Assembly (NCBI GenBank): GCA_015227615.1
Contig: JAALGZ010000001.1
Span: 3,224,001-3,288,000 of the forward strand
DNA from: Labyrinthula sp. Ha
Taxonomy: Eukaryota > Sar > Bigyra > Labyrinthulida > Labyrinthulaceae
Direction of reading: 5' to 3'
DNA length: 64,000 nt
The notes under the pieces were generated by a model that saw nothing but the letters and a program-made list of their open reading frames with translations, did no database searches and was not told the DNA's origin. How positions within the stretch are numbered: the stretch's first letter is position 1; every line of letters begins with the position of its first letter. Shown piece by piece: positions 33,199-43,300 of this stretch. A program made the translations under genes and the position numbers.

Positions 33199-35061
33199 AT
33201 GCATGAACTCAACGATGAGGAAGTTTCATGTAATATTTGCCTCGATGGTGGCTGGGATGATGCAAACATGATTGTACTGTGTGATAATTGTCCATATGGT
33301 ACACATCAAGTGTGCTATGGTGTTCATGTTATACCTGAAGGGAACTGGTTTTGTGATCTTTGTGCTTTCAAGAAGAAACATGCAAGTAAGAATATACCAG
33401 AAAGCCAGTATCAATGTGTAGTCTGTCTTCAACACGGAGGTATGATGGTTCCTTTTAAAACTAGTAAGAACCGCGTGGATCCTCAGTTTGTAAAATGGGT
33501 TCACAGTGCTTGTGTTTTAAACACCCCTGAACTAAGTTTCAAGAATGTTGACAACATGAGAATCCCACAAGGTCTTGGGAGTTATCAACTAACTAAAAGA
33601 AAAAAAAAGAAGTGTGATTTCTGTGAAAATATCGGTGCAGCTGTTCTCTCCTGCAATGAGCGTGGTTGTCGTGCACAGTTCCATATCAGTTGTGGCAAAG
33701 AAAACGGTTGTTTGTTTCAGGTTAAAGCACAACAAGGCCCAAAAGAAGCATTTTGCCCTCATCATAAAGATAAACTTGTAAGAAAGTTACAGAAGTTAAC
33801 TTCAGAAGCTGGTAATATGGAAGTTGAAGAAGAAGTCGAAATTGAGCAGAAAACACAAGAGGAGGTTCAAATAGAAGAAGTTGAAGAAATTCAACCCAAG
33901 CAGAAGATTCAGCCTTATAAGTTATGGGAACTTGGTAAACATTTTCTGGAAATACCCGATCATCAATTAATTGGGTGTTTACAAGATATTTCACCCACAA
34001 ACTCAAAAAATAATCCATTAATAAACTTAATTGAACAGATAAAAAGTAGAGTTGAATCCTCAAATGTAAGTGATTCGAAGCTTAACTTTCCAGTGGAACA
34101 CGGGAATGTTGAAGTAGAAGATACTTTTAATGGGTTTGGGTCCGGGAGTTCAGCGTCCTGGAGTCGTTTCAGTTTTCAGTTGGAGACAGTGTTTCGTAGC
34201 GAGATTAAACAGGAAGAGCTAATTATGGACGAAAGAGTAGAGAATATGATTCATGTTGACGATGAGAAGCATAATATTGTTGTAGATAGAGATATATCGA
34301 CAGAAGAAGAGATGATGAAAAATCCGACAACGCTTCTTAAGTTTCATAATTTTGACACAATTGAAAGCGGCGAGTTGAGATTGCTAAAAAACGAAACTGA
34401 TGAAGTTTCACATTTACTCTGGCGAAAGAAAGTTAAACTTAAAATGTTGCAACAACGAAATAAAAATCATATAATAAGATTACATGAAGATGTTGTTAAT
34501 CAGTTGAAATCTGTTCAAGATAACAGAAGTTTTGAGGTTCAGTTGCAGAATAAGAAACTTCCATTGAAGGCAATTGCAGAAGCTGAGAAAAAAGGACTAG
34601 GCTTAGACGATTTGAAGAAAAGAATTAAGTTGAATAATACGGAAATAAGAAATGGAACTCTTGTATTTCGCGATTTCTTCGCGAAGTATGATCATTTCAA
34701 AGATCGAAATGATGACAAAGAGAACATAAGGCCGAAACATAGAAGAATAACAAAGTCTCGAATAAAGTTTATTAAAGAGCGAGTGAAGGCACTTGGTATT
34801 AAAATGAAATTTAATTCGCTGCATAAGGCAGTTTCTTTCGAAGACTTTGATAGAGCAAATTTGGTAAAGGACGAAGAAAGTTCACGATTGTTCGACATGA
34901 GGCTCTACTTTTCAAGGTTCGATCTGGCTCATTTGCCGTATTCAGTTCCAGCAAAGCGAAAGAGAGAAGGGACTGTTCAAAGACAAAAGCCCGTTGAAGA
35001 AGAACCACTTTATATATATGTCCATGCTGTGTCGGAGAACGAGTTTTTTTGTACTTCTTAG
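33199..35061 (+). CDS. PHD - extended PHD protein (BRPF/JADE/Nto1-like)
   Basis: A 620-residue intronless protein. Residues about 11-56 are a PHD finger (CNIC, LCDNC, H-Q-V-C, WFCDLC), and residues about 73-193 an extended PHD (CVVC, WVHSAC, CDFC, RAQFHISC, FCPHH). The PHD/zinc-knuckle/extended-PHD pair is the signature of BRPF, JADE, AF10 and yeast Nto1, scaffold subunits of MYST-type histone acetyltransferase complexes that read the histone H3 tail. The rest (about 200-620) is charged and low in recognisable domains, with an acidic glutamate run near 212-235. No bromodomain or PWWP domain follows, so it is closest to a JADE or Nto1 layout. A nuclear chromatin role is inferred from the family. 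It is followed 62 bp later by a same-strand gene. Confidence 0.88.
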   Translation: MHELNDEEVSCNICLDGGWDDANMIVLCDNCPYGTHQVCYGVHVIPEGNWFCDLCAFKKKHASKNIPESQYQCVVCLQHGGMMVPFKTSKNRVDPQFVKWVHSACVLNTPELSFKNVDNMRIPQGLGSYQLTKRKKKKCDFCENIGAAVLSCNERGCRAQFHISCGKENGCLFQVKAQQGPKEAFCPHHKDKLVRKLQKLTSEAGNMEVEEEVEIEQKTQEEVQIEEVEEIQPKQKIQPYKLWELGKHFLEIPDHQLIGCLQDISPTNSKNNPLINLIEQIKSRVESSNVSDSKLNFPVEHGNVEVEDTFNGFGSGSSASWSRFSFQLETVFRSEIKQEELIMDERVENMIHVDDEKHNIVVDRDISTEEEMMKNPTTLLKFHNFDTIESGELRLLKNETDEVSHLLWRKKVKLKMLQQRNKNHIIRLHEDVVNQLKSVQDNRSFEVQLQNKKLPLKAIAEAEKKGLGLDDLKKRIKLNNTEIRNGTLVFRDFFAKYDHFKDRNDDKENIRPKHRRITKSRIKFIKERVKALGIKMKFNSLHKAVSFEDFDRANLVKDEESSRLFDMRLYFSRFDLAHLPYSVPAKRKREGTVQRQKPVEEEPLYIYVHAVSENEFFCTS

Positions 35062-35123
35062 CCTCTGCTGCTTGTATTGTGTTAACGTTAGTTCCATATG
35101 GGAAATTATTTTGGGCAATTAAA

Positions 35124-35864
35124 ATGACACTACACAGATTCTTCATGACAGCTGATAAAGGAGAATATCTAATACCCGCGGCTATTCTTGCAGGAGCTGC
35201 TGGAGTGGCACTTGGATCTGTTCTCACTCAGAGCGACTTGTTAAAAAGAAAAACGAAGAAGAAAAAGTTACGTGACTATAGAAAAATAACAAAGGAATTT
35301 GGGTTTGACAAGATTTTGGACGAGTTTCCAAAAGATGTGAAAGATGTTGAAGCACTTTTCAAGCGAGATCTCCCCCGGTTAGAAGGTTTATCTGAAGCTG
35401 AAGTGAGGCAGATGGTTAATGATATTAGCATGGTTTTCAAAGAAACAAACCCAAGTTTTGATGAAAGAGAAGTTCGACGAGTTATTCTGGGATGTTCAAC
35501 ACAAGCTGTGTTAGCTCAAGTTCTGGGTTTATTAATGGAAGAAGAAAAAATTGTGTGCAGAGAATTAAAAGCCCGTAAAAGGAAGAACCATGTATTTGGA
35601 AGTCTTGTTAATAACTCCCATGCTAAGAACAAAGGCAAGATTGTTCAAGAAGATACTCTGCTGCTACACAATATTCTACGAGCAGAGGCTGATGTTAAGA
35701 ATTTTAAGATTACATATTCTCTTGAATGGAGAGTTGTTGACACTGTGAATCCAGAGAAGTTAGTAGGAAAATGGAAAGCAAAATTTATCTTAAAGTTCAG
35801 TATCATTCCAAATAAGGTTGCTGTTGAAGGTTATTTAGTAGCTGTGAGACAGGCTATGTTCTAA
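35124..35864 (+). CDS. Unknown 246-residue protein, N-terminal membrane segment
   Basis: I do not recognise the family. The frame is open further upstream into the end of the PHD gene, but the first ATG is at 35124 (MTLHRFF), with a second at 35145 (MTADKGE). A hydrophobic, alanine/glycine-rich stretch (about residues 15-32, AAILAGAAGVALGSVL) looks like a membrane or signal-anchor segment and is followed by a lysine-rich stop-transfer-like patch (RKTKKKKLRDYRK). The rest is mixed charged sequence, probably soluble, helical in the middle and strand-rich at the end. The layout suggests a small membrane-anchored protein with its C-terminal domain in the cytosol or an organelle matrix. Confidence 0.7.
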   Translation: MTLHRFFMTADKGEYLIPAAILAGAAGVALGSVLTQSDLLKRKTKKKKLRDYRKITKEFGFDKILDEFPKDVKDVEALFKRDLPRLEGLSEAEVRQMVNDISMVFKETNPSFDEREVRRVILGCSTQAVLAQVLGLLMEEEKIVCRELKARKRKNHVFGSLVNNSHAKNKGKIVQEDTLLLHNILRAEADVKNFKITYSLEWRVVDTVNPEKLVGKWKAKFILKFSIIPNKVAVEGYLVAVRQAMF

Positions 35865-37492
35865 GAACTTAAGTCGTATCACTATATAAACTATACTTTA
35901 TCTCTATTTATGGAAACCAGCTAGTCCATTTTAGTGAATGAATATGGACTAACAAGGAGATTACTTATCTATTCGATAAGCAAAAGTGACGAAGAGCATA
36001 GAGTTTTGATTTCGCCAGAACCTGATGTTTGCACTTAATCTAAAAGATTAGTCATTGGAGCCTAAATGGCTGAGTACAAAAGTTTTTAGAAATTTTGTTT
36101 TAATAACTCCCTTGGAGAAAACTCATGAATTAGTTCCCTTACTCGGTTTTGAACTAAAGTCCACTCTGTATATTTGAGGAAACCAAAGATAAAGTATTTC
36201 AAGAGTTTTAATGTCCTTGTGATTAGTCTTAATCAACTAACCTAAGAAAGAATTAAGTCACAATGGTGCACTCGTCCATAATGGCTAGACTGTTTTTGAG
36301 AACCCACCTTCATTTCTTGAGTTTAATTTCTTGAAAAACTATATAACATAAAATACTTTAAGTTAATTTCCTATAAGAAAATCATTTGAGGTAAACCTTT
36401 CCTTTTACAAGATCTATAAAAGTTATTGAATCTTTAACTTGCCGTAGATTTTAGCTCTGACTCCAGCAAGTCTTTATATATATAACAAAGTTATAGTTTT
36501 ATCTGGAAAGCTTCGAGAGCAACTTAGAGTTTATGCATTAAACATTCTTTCTGTGCATTTCTTTGTACTAACTTATCTTCTTACTACTAGTACAGTTCAA
36601 AAATGAAAGAAATTCTTAGAATAGTGTACAGTTATTTCATTGGTACCTCCTCATTCTAGTTATCTTTCAAATTGTAAGTGTATGTCTATGTGAACCAGCG
36701 TCGGCTACAAAATCAAAATCTTCTGTTTTCAGTTTAGTCGAATACTCCTTTCTTTTTTAGAGGAACTTTCCCCCCTAGTTTTAATTAGCTTAATCAGTAG
36801 CTATAAAGTATTGTTGCATTTCATAGCTTCCAGAAGAAAATTAAGTTTTCAGAAGAACCTATGTACTATGTAGGTAATAAGTGTCTTTTTGTGGGAGTTA
36901 TTCCAGTGTAGAACATTGTGTTTTCATACTAGTAGATTATTTGTAATTATAATTCCCTTTAAACTAGCAACCTAGGGAGTTTTAAAATGTTTAATAAAGA
37001 GCCAAACATGGAGCGCATATAGTTTTTTATTTGAAAACAAGCACATCATAAATGATTGATAAGGTACTTCATAAAAAAAAGTGACAAAAATCAAAACCTA
37101 AGACATTGAAATGCTTTTGCAGCAGCATTTTAGTAAGATAATAAGATTGTCGAAAGTTTTTCTCAGAAGACCTTGATATTCCTTAGGCAAAGTATCATTA
37201 TCCAAAAAGTTGGCTCCTTGGAAATTTGCTTCATTTCCCTTTTTCAGGTAGTCTATACCAAAGATAAGAAACCATAATTATTTCTAAGGCTGCAACAGTG
37301 CAAACGTGGCTCAAAGTTAAAATCATTTTATTGAACCATCGAGAAGTTCAACAATTATAATCTCAATCACGAGAATAAAGCAGAAAAAACCTATTTGAAA
37401 ACATAAAAAATTTGCAAATGTATTCTCTTTCTCAAAGAAAGAGCTGAATCTTTCTTTCAAGACAAATTATTAACCTCTTAACTTACAAGACC
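35865..37492. other. Intergenic region between convergent genes
   Basis: I see no gene in this 1.6-kb AT-rich stretch. It separates the 3' ends of the small membrane-protein gene and the CaMK-like kinase gene. Confidence 0.5.
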
Positions 37493-38506
37493 TTACTCGT
37501 CTCCCTCTTCAAATTCATTCTCCTCTATCTCTTCTCCGCCTAATATATCTCTCATCTGATTTACTGCCATAACCCCATTCACAGCTTTTGCAAACAGCAT
37601 CTGCGCTTTGAACTTCCTCAGTTCCTCTACCATCTGTGCACTTGCTTCATCACTACAGTCATCAATGCCAACTACCCATTGATGATTCAATACATCCTCT
37701 GCACTTGCTCTTCGCTGTTGATTCCGTGTCATCAGAACCTTCAATAACTCCTTAGCCTCAGGAGAAACATGCTTCCAATCGCTTGATCTGAATTTCGTCT
37801 TCCCCTTCATAATCTGTCGAGATAGCTCTTGCTGATCATTACTGAAAAAAGGAGGATAGCCAGTTATTAAGACATAGAGAATAACTCCTAGTGACCACAA
37901 ATCAGGCTCTGTTCGGTATTCTCGGGCTGCCAGTACTTCTGGAGCCACGTAGATTAGCGTCCCACATCCATCGTTCAAAGGTTTCTCTGCACAGAAGGCG
38001 GCAAAACCAAAATCTGCTAGTTTTACATGAGTATCTGATTCCCTAGACACAAGAAGAAGGTTTTCTGGCTTAAGATCTCTGTGTACTATCCCCTGCTCGT
38101 GGCAAAAGTGCAGAGCTTCGGCCACATTTTTAATAACCTGACAAGTTTCTTTTTCTGAATATGATGATTTTTGAACAATTCTATCAAAAAGTTCACCGCC
38201 TTCTACGAGTTCGAGTTTCATGTAGAATGCTTTCTTATCTTCCAGTACTTCAAAAAAATTAACAATGTGGGGATGTCGCACAGTCGTTGCTGAAAGGTGT
38301 TCCAAAACTTGAATCTCTCTCTTTAGATTATCTTTCTCATCTTTAGAAGATAGCTTATTCTTTTTTACTACTTTTATAGCAGACTTGTCTTCTCCCTCGA
38401 CAAAGAGATATACTTCTCCATAGTTTCCCTCACCAAGCTTTGTCAGACTGCTTGGGGCCACGCCGTATTGCTTCTCAAAGGCAGATTTCTTACCAAAACC
38501 GAGCAT
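37493..38506 (-). CDS. CaMK-family serine/threonine protein kinase
   Basis: A 337-residue intronless kinase. The catalytic domain covers about residues 16-278: glycine loop GEGNYGEVY, ATP-lysine in SAIKVVKK, catalytic loop HRDLKPENLLL, DFG with DFGFAA, and CGTLIYVAPEVL, followed by DLWSLGVILYVLITGYPPF, the CaMK-type pattern. The region after the domain (about 295-325, RKFKAQMLFAKAVNGVMAVNQM) is basic and amphipathic and sits where CaMKI-type kinases have an autoinhibitory and calmodulin-binding segment. The tail is acidic. No EF-hands are present, so it is not a CDPK. The likely role is calcium/calmodulin-regulated phosphorylation in the cytosol; calmodulin binding is inferred only from position and composition. 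Confidence 0.92.
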   Translation of the reverse strand: MLGFGKKSAFEKQYGVAPSSLTKLGEGNYGEVYLFVEGEDKSAIKVVKKNKLSSKDEKDNLKREIQVLEHLSATTVRHPHIVNFFEVLEDKKAFYMKLELVEGGELFDRIVQKSSYSEKETCQVIKNVAEALHFCHEQGIVHRDLKPENLLLVSRESDTHVKLADFGFAAFCAEKPLNDGCGTLIYVAPEVLAAREYRTEPDLWSLGVILYVLITGYPPFFSNDQQELSRQIMKGKTKFRSSDWKHVSPEAKELLKVLMTRNQQRRASAEDVLNHQWVVGIDDCSDEASAQMVEELRKFKAQMLFAKAVNGVMAVNQMRDILGGEEIEENEFEEGDE

Positions 38507-39040
38507 ATTTGGTTGTATTAATTATTTGATTGGGATTTATTTAGGTGTCCCAGCTGTGATAACTTGGGATTAGCTAACTTCTGAGTTCTAATCAATTTAT
38601 GATTGTTTTTGGTTTATTTGTTTCGATTCTATTATGCAGTTTGACTCTTCTCAATTTAGAAGCGAGTTGACCATATATTGATTCTAAATGTGAAAGGAAT
38701 GTTAGTAACCGTTTCGCAGTTGGAATCAAGATTCGCCAGTGCAGTTTGGGGACAAGTACACTTGAGTAAGTCCAAAACTGCGAACTAACATCAGTAAGCA
38801 TTTCTAACGAGATACTTCAAACAGGAAACACAAGTCACCAACTTCGCGAACAAACTTAATTAATTGTGTCAAATATCTGGATTGCAAATAAACCAAAAGA
38901 AAAAGAACAAAGAAAATAGGGAGAAGAATAGAACTAACTGGAACACCCTCATTTGCAGCTATCGCTAAGCTTCGTCGTGGGTTTTGCTCTGAAGACAGTA
39001 ATAGGCACTTCGCGAGAAGTTTAAATTCCAGTATCACAAA
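38507..39040. other. Upstream region of the CaMK-like gene
   Basis: No coding sequence recognised. It is the probable promoter side of the kinase gene. Confidence 0.45.
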
Positions 39041-39049
39041 GGATCCAGG

Positions 39050-40300
39050 CTATGTGACGGTACAAAACTAGAGAGTATTAGGTAATGGAGCGGTATTTCA
39101 TACAGAAATTAGATTAATTGAACTGTTTAGAAAAACTGCACAGACGATACAACTGAACACTTCCAAAGTAAAAGGAATCATTTAATTCAACTACCTAGGA
39201 GCAGTCTTTGACACCAGCAACATGTCCAAAAATTCAAACTTAAATAAAAAGCAAGAAGCAAAAATGCACTGGGGCATTACTACGATTCGCTGAGATCTAA
39301 TTAACTAAAACGAAGGGTAGAACTCAACATCATTTGATTCAAGATCCTGGGACCAGTAAAATATAACACAGACAACTGTGAATCCTCTAAAGAAAACAGT
39401 AACAGACTGCGCCAACTATTTATACTTATTATACAGCAGGTTAACTGTATAAAAAGAAGATCTCCAAGCTGAAAACCTTGTGCACGACAGGATGCAGGAA
39501 CATCAAAGCAACACAGACAATATAGATAGTCAAGTATAAACAGCTACTAGGAGCACAACTCAACCATCACCCTGGAACACTTCTAAAATGAATGTGAAAC
39601 AAGCCATGATAGATCCAATTTAAACTGCTCTCCTCGAAGAACCAGTCTCACCAATATATCCCTTTCCTCCAGGAAACAGAAGTCGAGATGATCATCTACC
39701 AGCAAATCTTACCCAGGATCTGGACAAAGCAGAAGAAGATGGAACAAAAAAACTTCTCAACTCCCCTCTAAAACATCCTGCAGAATCCATGCCTAAACGC
39801 CCTCCCAGAAACAAGCTACTAGGAAAACCCAACGTGGTTGGCTATTTATCTATCTTGAGCTCCTGCAACCTTAAGCCACAATATCAATATTCATTGCCCG
39901 CAACCCCTTCACAGGTGACCCTAAGCTAATTGCTGGATATTGAAGCAACATATCTCATCAATACACAGCAAACTGGAACATCCACTGATATTCTGATCCT
40001 ACTAGACAGAACATCACCTACACATTCACACACTAAATCACTCAGAGCAATGTAATATTAGACAAAACCAACCTCAAGTCGCATGCTGCAATCCCTCTAA
40101 ACAGAAACAATGGCCTCAAACCTCTAAGAAACAGATACAATAAGAAATTAAGGAAGAATCGAGCAGCTTAGTCAACAGATGGTGATAGAATGAGGACTGA
40201 CCAACGAAACACAACTTCTACCGAAAACACAAGGCCAAAAAAACTTAATTAAATTCCAAATACACAATACACAACAAATTTATACTTCTTGGAAAATTAA
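39050..40300 (+). mobile_element. LINE-like non-LTR retrotransposon remnant
   Basis: A decayed plus-strand stretch with the look of the end of a LINE reverse-transcriptase ORF: IQLNTSKVK (compare the 'lxlNxxKT' block after the RT core), then NYLGAVFDTS (compare 'F-K-Y-L-G-x-x-x-D'), then a thumb-like segment with KILGPVKYNTDN. The frame is interrupted by several stops, and sequence after 39500 is less AT-rich than its surroundings but has no clear domain. No poly(A) tail or target duplication was found. Clade cannot be assigned. Confidence 0.4.
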
Positions 40301-43300
40301 ATGATGTAGGAGATGTTAGTTGCAAGAACTCTCTCTTCTGTGATATTTGCTGATTGTAGAATTTGGAAAACTTATACTAGGATTTAGGTAAAAGAATAAT
40401 GTCATGTTGATACCGACAGTGAATGTCACAGGAAACTAGGATTAGCTAAGCCAAGATGGAACAATGGGAAAAGTAAATGAAGAAACAGGAAACGCAACCA
40501 GAACAAGCTGCTGAGAATAAATAATATAGAATTAAATAGAACCATTCGGTACTAAGAGATACCACCGGGTGGCACGGGTTAAGACACTGGTCTCAATTGG
40601 AAGTTCCACCGAAATCCTTATTAAACATAGCATCTCTAACGTGATGAAGAAACCTTCTCGGGAAGAATAATTACTCCAAACTCCCTTGCAAGAAAACGAA
40701 AGAGTACTAAATATAAGTAAAATCCTGGTTAGCTACTTCTGAGCATTTGCTTCTCGATTGCCAAAACACCCATTTGCTTTAGAACACCATGCACTTCATA
40801 TCTTGTGCTCCGCATGACTCTTCATGCTTCTAAGTACAAACTTTGATATTACCATAGGTAAATCATACGTGCACAGCACCTTGATTGCTTCGATGCCTTT
40901 TACCCTTTATTCTTGAATCTATTGTAAGTAGCTTATCCATATATGGACTGTACGTAGAATTCATTGAGTTTTCTTGAAACTTTCCCCTATTTGAGCTCAC
41001 TTCTAGGTACCACCACATTCCTCATTCTCTCTTGAGATTCTATGTATTTCTAGGTTTGTTTCAAACTCTCGGTGAGTTAGTTCCTTCTTTTCTGGTTAGT
41101 TCACAGGTACGAGCCTGATACTATCTAGGAGATCAAAAAATAGTTTTTAGATGTTTCATTCTGCCCATATCAATGGACTTCAAAATATTTAGATCGCTCA
41201 TTTTAACATTTTTTCTTGTTTTTTAATAATCTTGGGGAAGATTTCTACTGAAAATTTTGGAAAATATGATGAAAACCTGAAGAATTAGAAATCTGTGGGG
41301 CTAGATTCATTGTCAATTCTGTATGGAGTTTGACAATCGCAAAAAAATCCAGACTTCCCAGATTATAATTAAAAATCCCAAATTGCAACAATTTATGAAA
41401 TAATGAACCTGTGGCAATAAATAGATTTGCCTATACATTTAATATGACAACACCGCTTTGGGCTTTCAGCGGCTGCTATGTCACACCAGGGTAATAGGTT
41501 TGTAAGAACTTGCATATATGCGGAGTATGAAAGTCTCAACTTATCTAAAAACTGGTGAAAGCAGCTATTATAGAGCCTTTTTTCTTCCAATAATTTGTGA
41601 AACTTGCCTATACCATTGTTTAGCACTTGCATAGAGCAAGTTTATGCTGCATTTTACATTGTAAGAAACCATACTCTACCCATAAAAAAGAAACATTGTT
41701 GGTCTTGCTCTTTGTATTTAACTTAATAGATACACCTCCATAAAACTATTATTTACATATATTCAAACTTCTAAAAATCCTAATTCTCATTCACTTAGTT
41801 GTTGAGAAAGGGTGTGATGTGTTAGTGAGGTTAAAGAACCGAAGTATAGTTTCCAATGTCTGGAAGATGCCTAGAAAATGATATTTTCAAAGTCGTTACT
41901 ATTATGAAGAGCTTGAAGTGATAAAATAAAGTAAATTTGTTATGTAAAGCTCCTTCCGAAGGTAGTTTCAACCCCCATACCTGATTTAGTTATTACACTT
42001 AGACCCCAAGGTAACTCGGGTCTACTATAGCGAAACTCTAAAACAAAACTTAGAGCTACTAACGTTTTTGTTTCCTAACACTCAAAAACATGTATATATC
42101 AACCAATTATGTATTCTAAAAGGTTATGATTACACCAACTTAACAGCATCAAAAGAGATGGATGAGAGATTGTATGAGACATGGAAGGGACGAAGACTCA
42201 CGAGTTTTCAGGTATGCAACATCTCTTTCCTTGTATATTTACTTAAATAGAAAATTTTGTAAGGTGAAACCTTAAGAGAGTTTTTTTCATAAATGTGGTG
42301 AAAGTAAAGTTCATATATTGTCATAGTCGCAGAAAGCTAACCCTTCCCGTGTACTCATGATTGTATACTAATTGAATGTTAAATAAGGCATTTTACGGAG
42401 GAAAAGCATGTGAAAAAATATATGAGCAATTACTTTGAAAAATGATTTTTTTAGGTAGAAGACTAAAGCTTTCTCAAGTCTGATTAAAGAAGACTCTAAG
42501 TTCTCTTTAACTTTTTAAGGTAGTTTAGTACTATATCTGCAGTCACTTGGTTGATTAAAAATGATTTATTTATTATTTCTCTCGTTATTCTTTTTAAAAT
42601 ATGCTTCAGTTGTGGCATCAGGATCTAACCCCAGTTATTTAATAATAGCAATCCTAAAACACCTTTTGCTTCAGGAATATTCTTTCACAAAAATGCCGAT
42701 GGCTTTTCTTAAGTACAAAAGCTATGGAAAATAAAATATAAAATATCACATAGTGAAATCAAGGTAACAATGGAGTAAAAATCATTAGCAAACTTTTCGG
42801 CGTCCCTAAAACCAAATCCATCCCATAGATAGATAATTTTATAACATCAAAACTTCGACAGCCTGCTTTAATCAAAGATCTATATAGCCGGTGCTGAGAA
42901 TAGAAAGGTTGAATAGGATATTCTTGCTTAATCACTTAAGAGTGAAAAAAACCATTTTTTCGGCTTATGGACGTGCGCACATCCATGTGCACAGGAAATT
43001 TCTTCTCATATTAGCTCTCAAAAGGATGCTTCACCTGCTAAGAGCAGTCCATAAAGACTAAATATTTTGCAAAAACCTTAAGGTGTATACGAAGGGTAAC
43101 CACCGTGCATGATATCTAATGTATCACGTCTACTATAGAAGAGATTATGGCAAAGTATTCTTAGATAAGTTGGAAAAGTAATCGCTTATTCAACAACAAT
43201 GAAAACAATAAACATTGCTTAGGTTACTTTAAATCATGAAAAAATAGATTTCTATCAAACCTAAAACTAAGCTACTGCAGAGTTAAGTAAGCCGAGTAAG

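Noticed and set aside
41393-41632. Minus-strand ORF with LLPW-like block as in Ty3 RT/RNase H connection
   Set aside because: A single short block, with no neighbouring RT or integrase piece at the expected distance.
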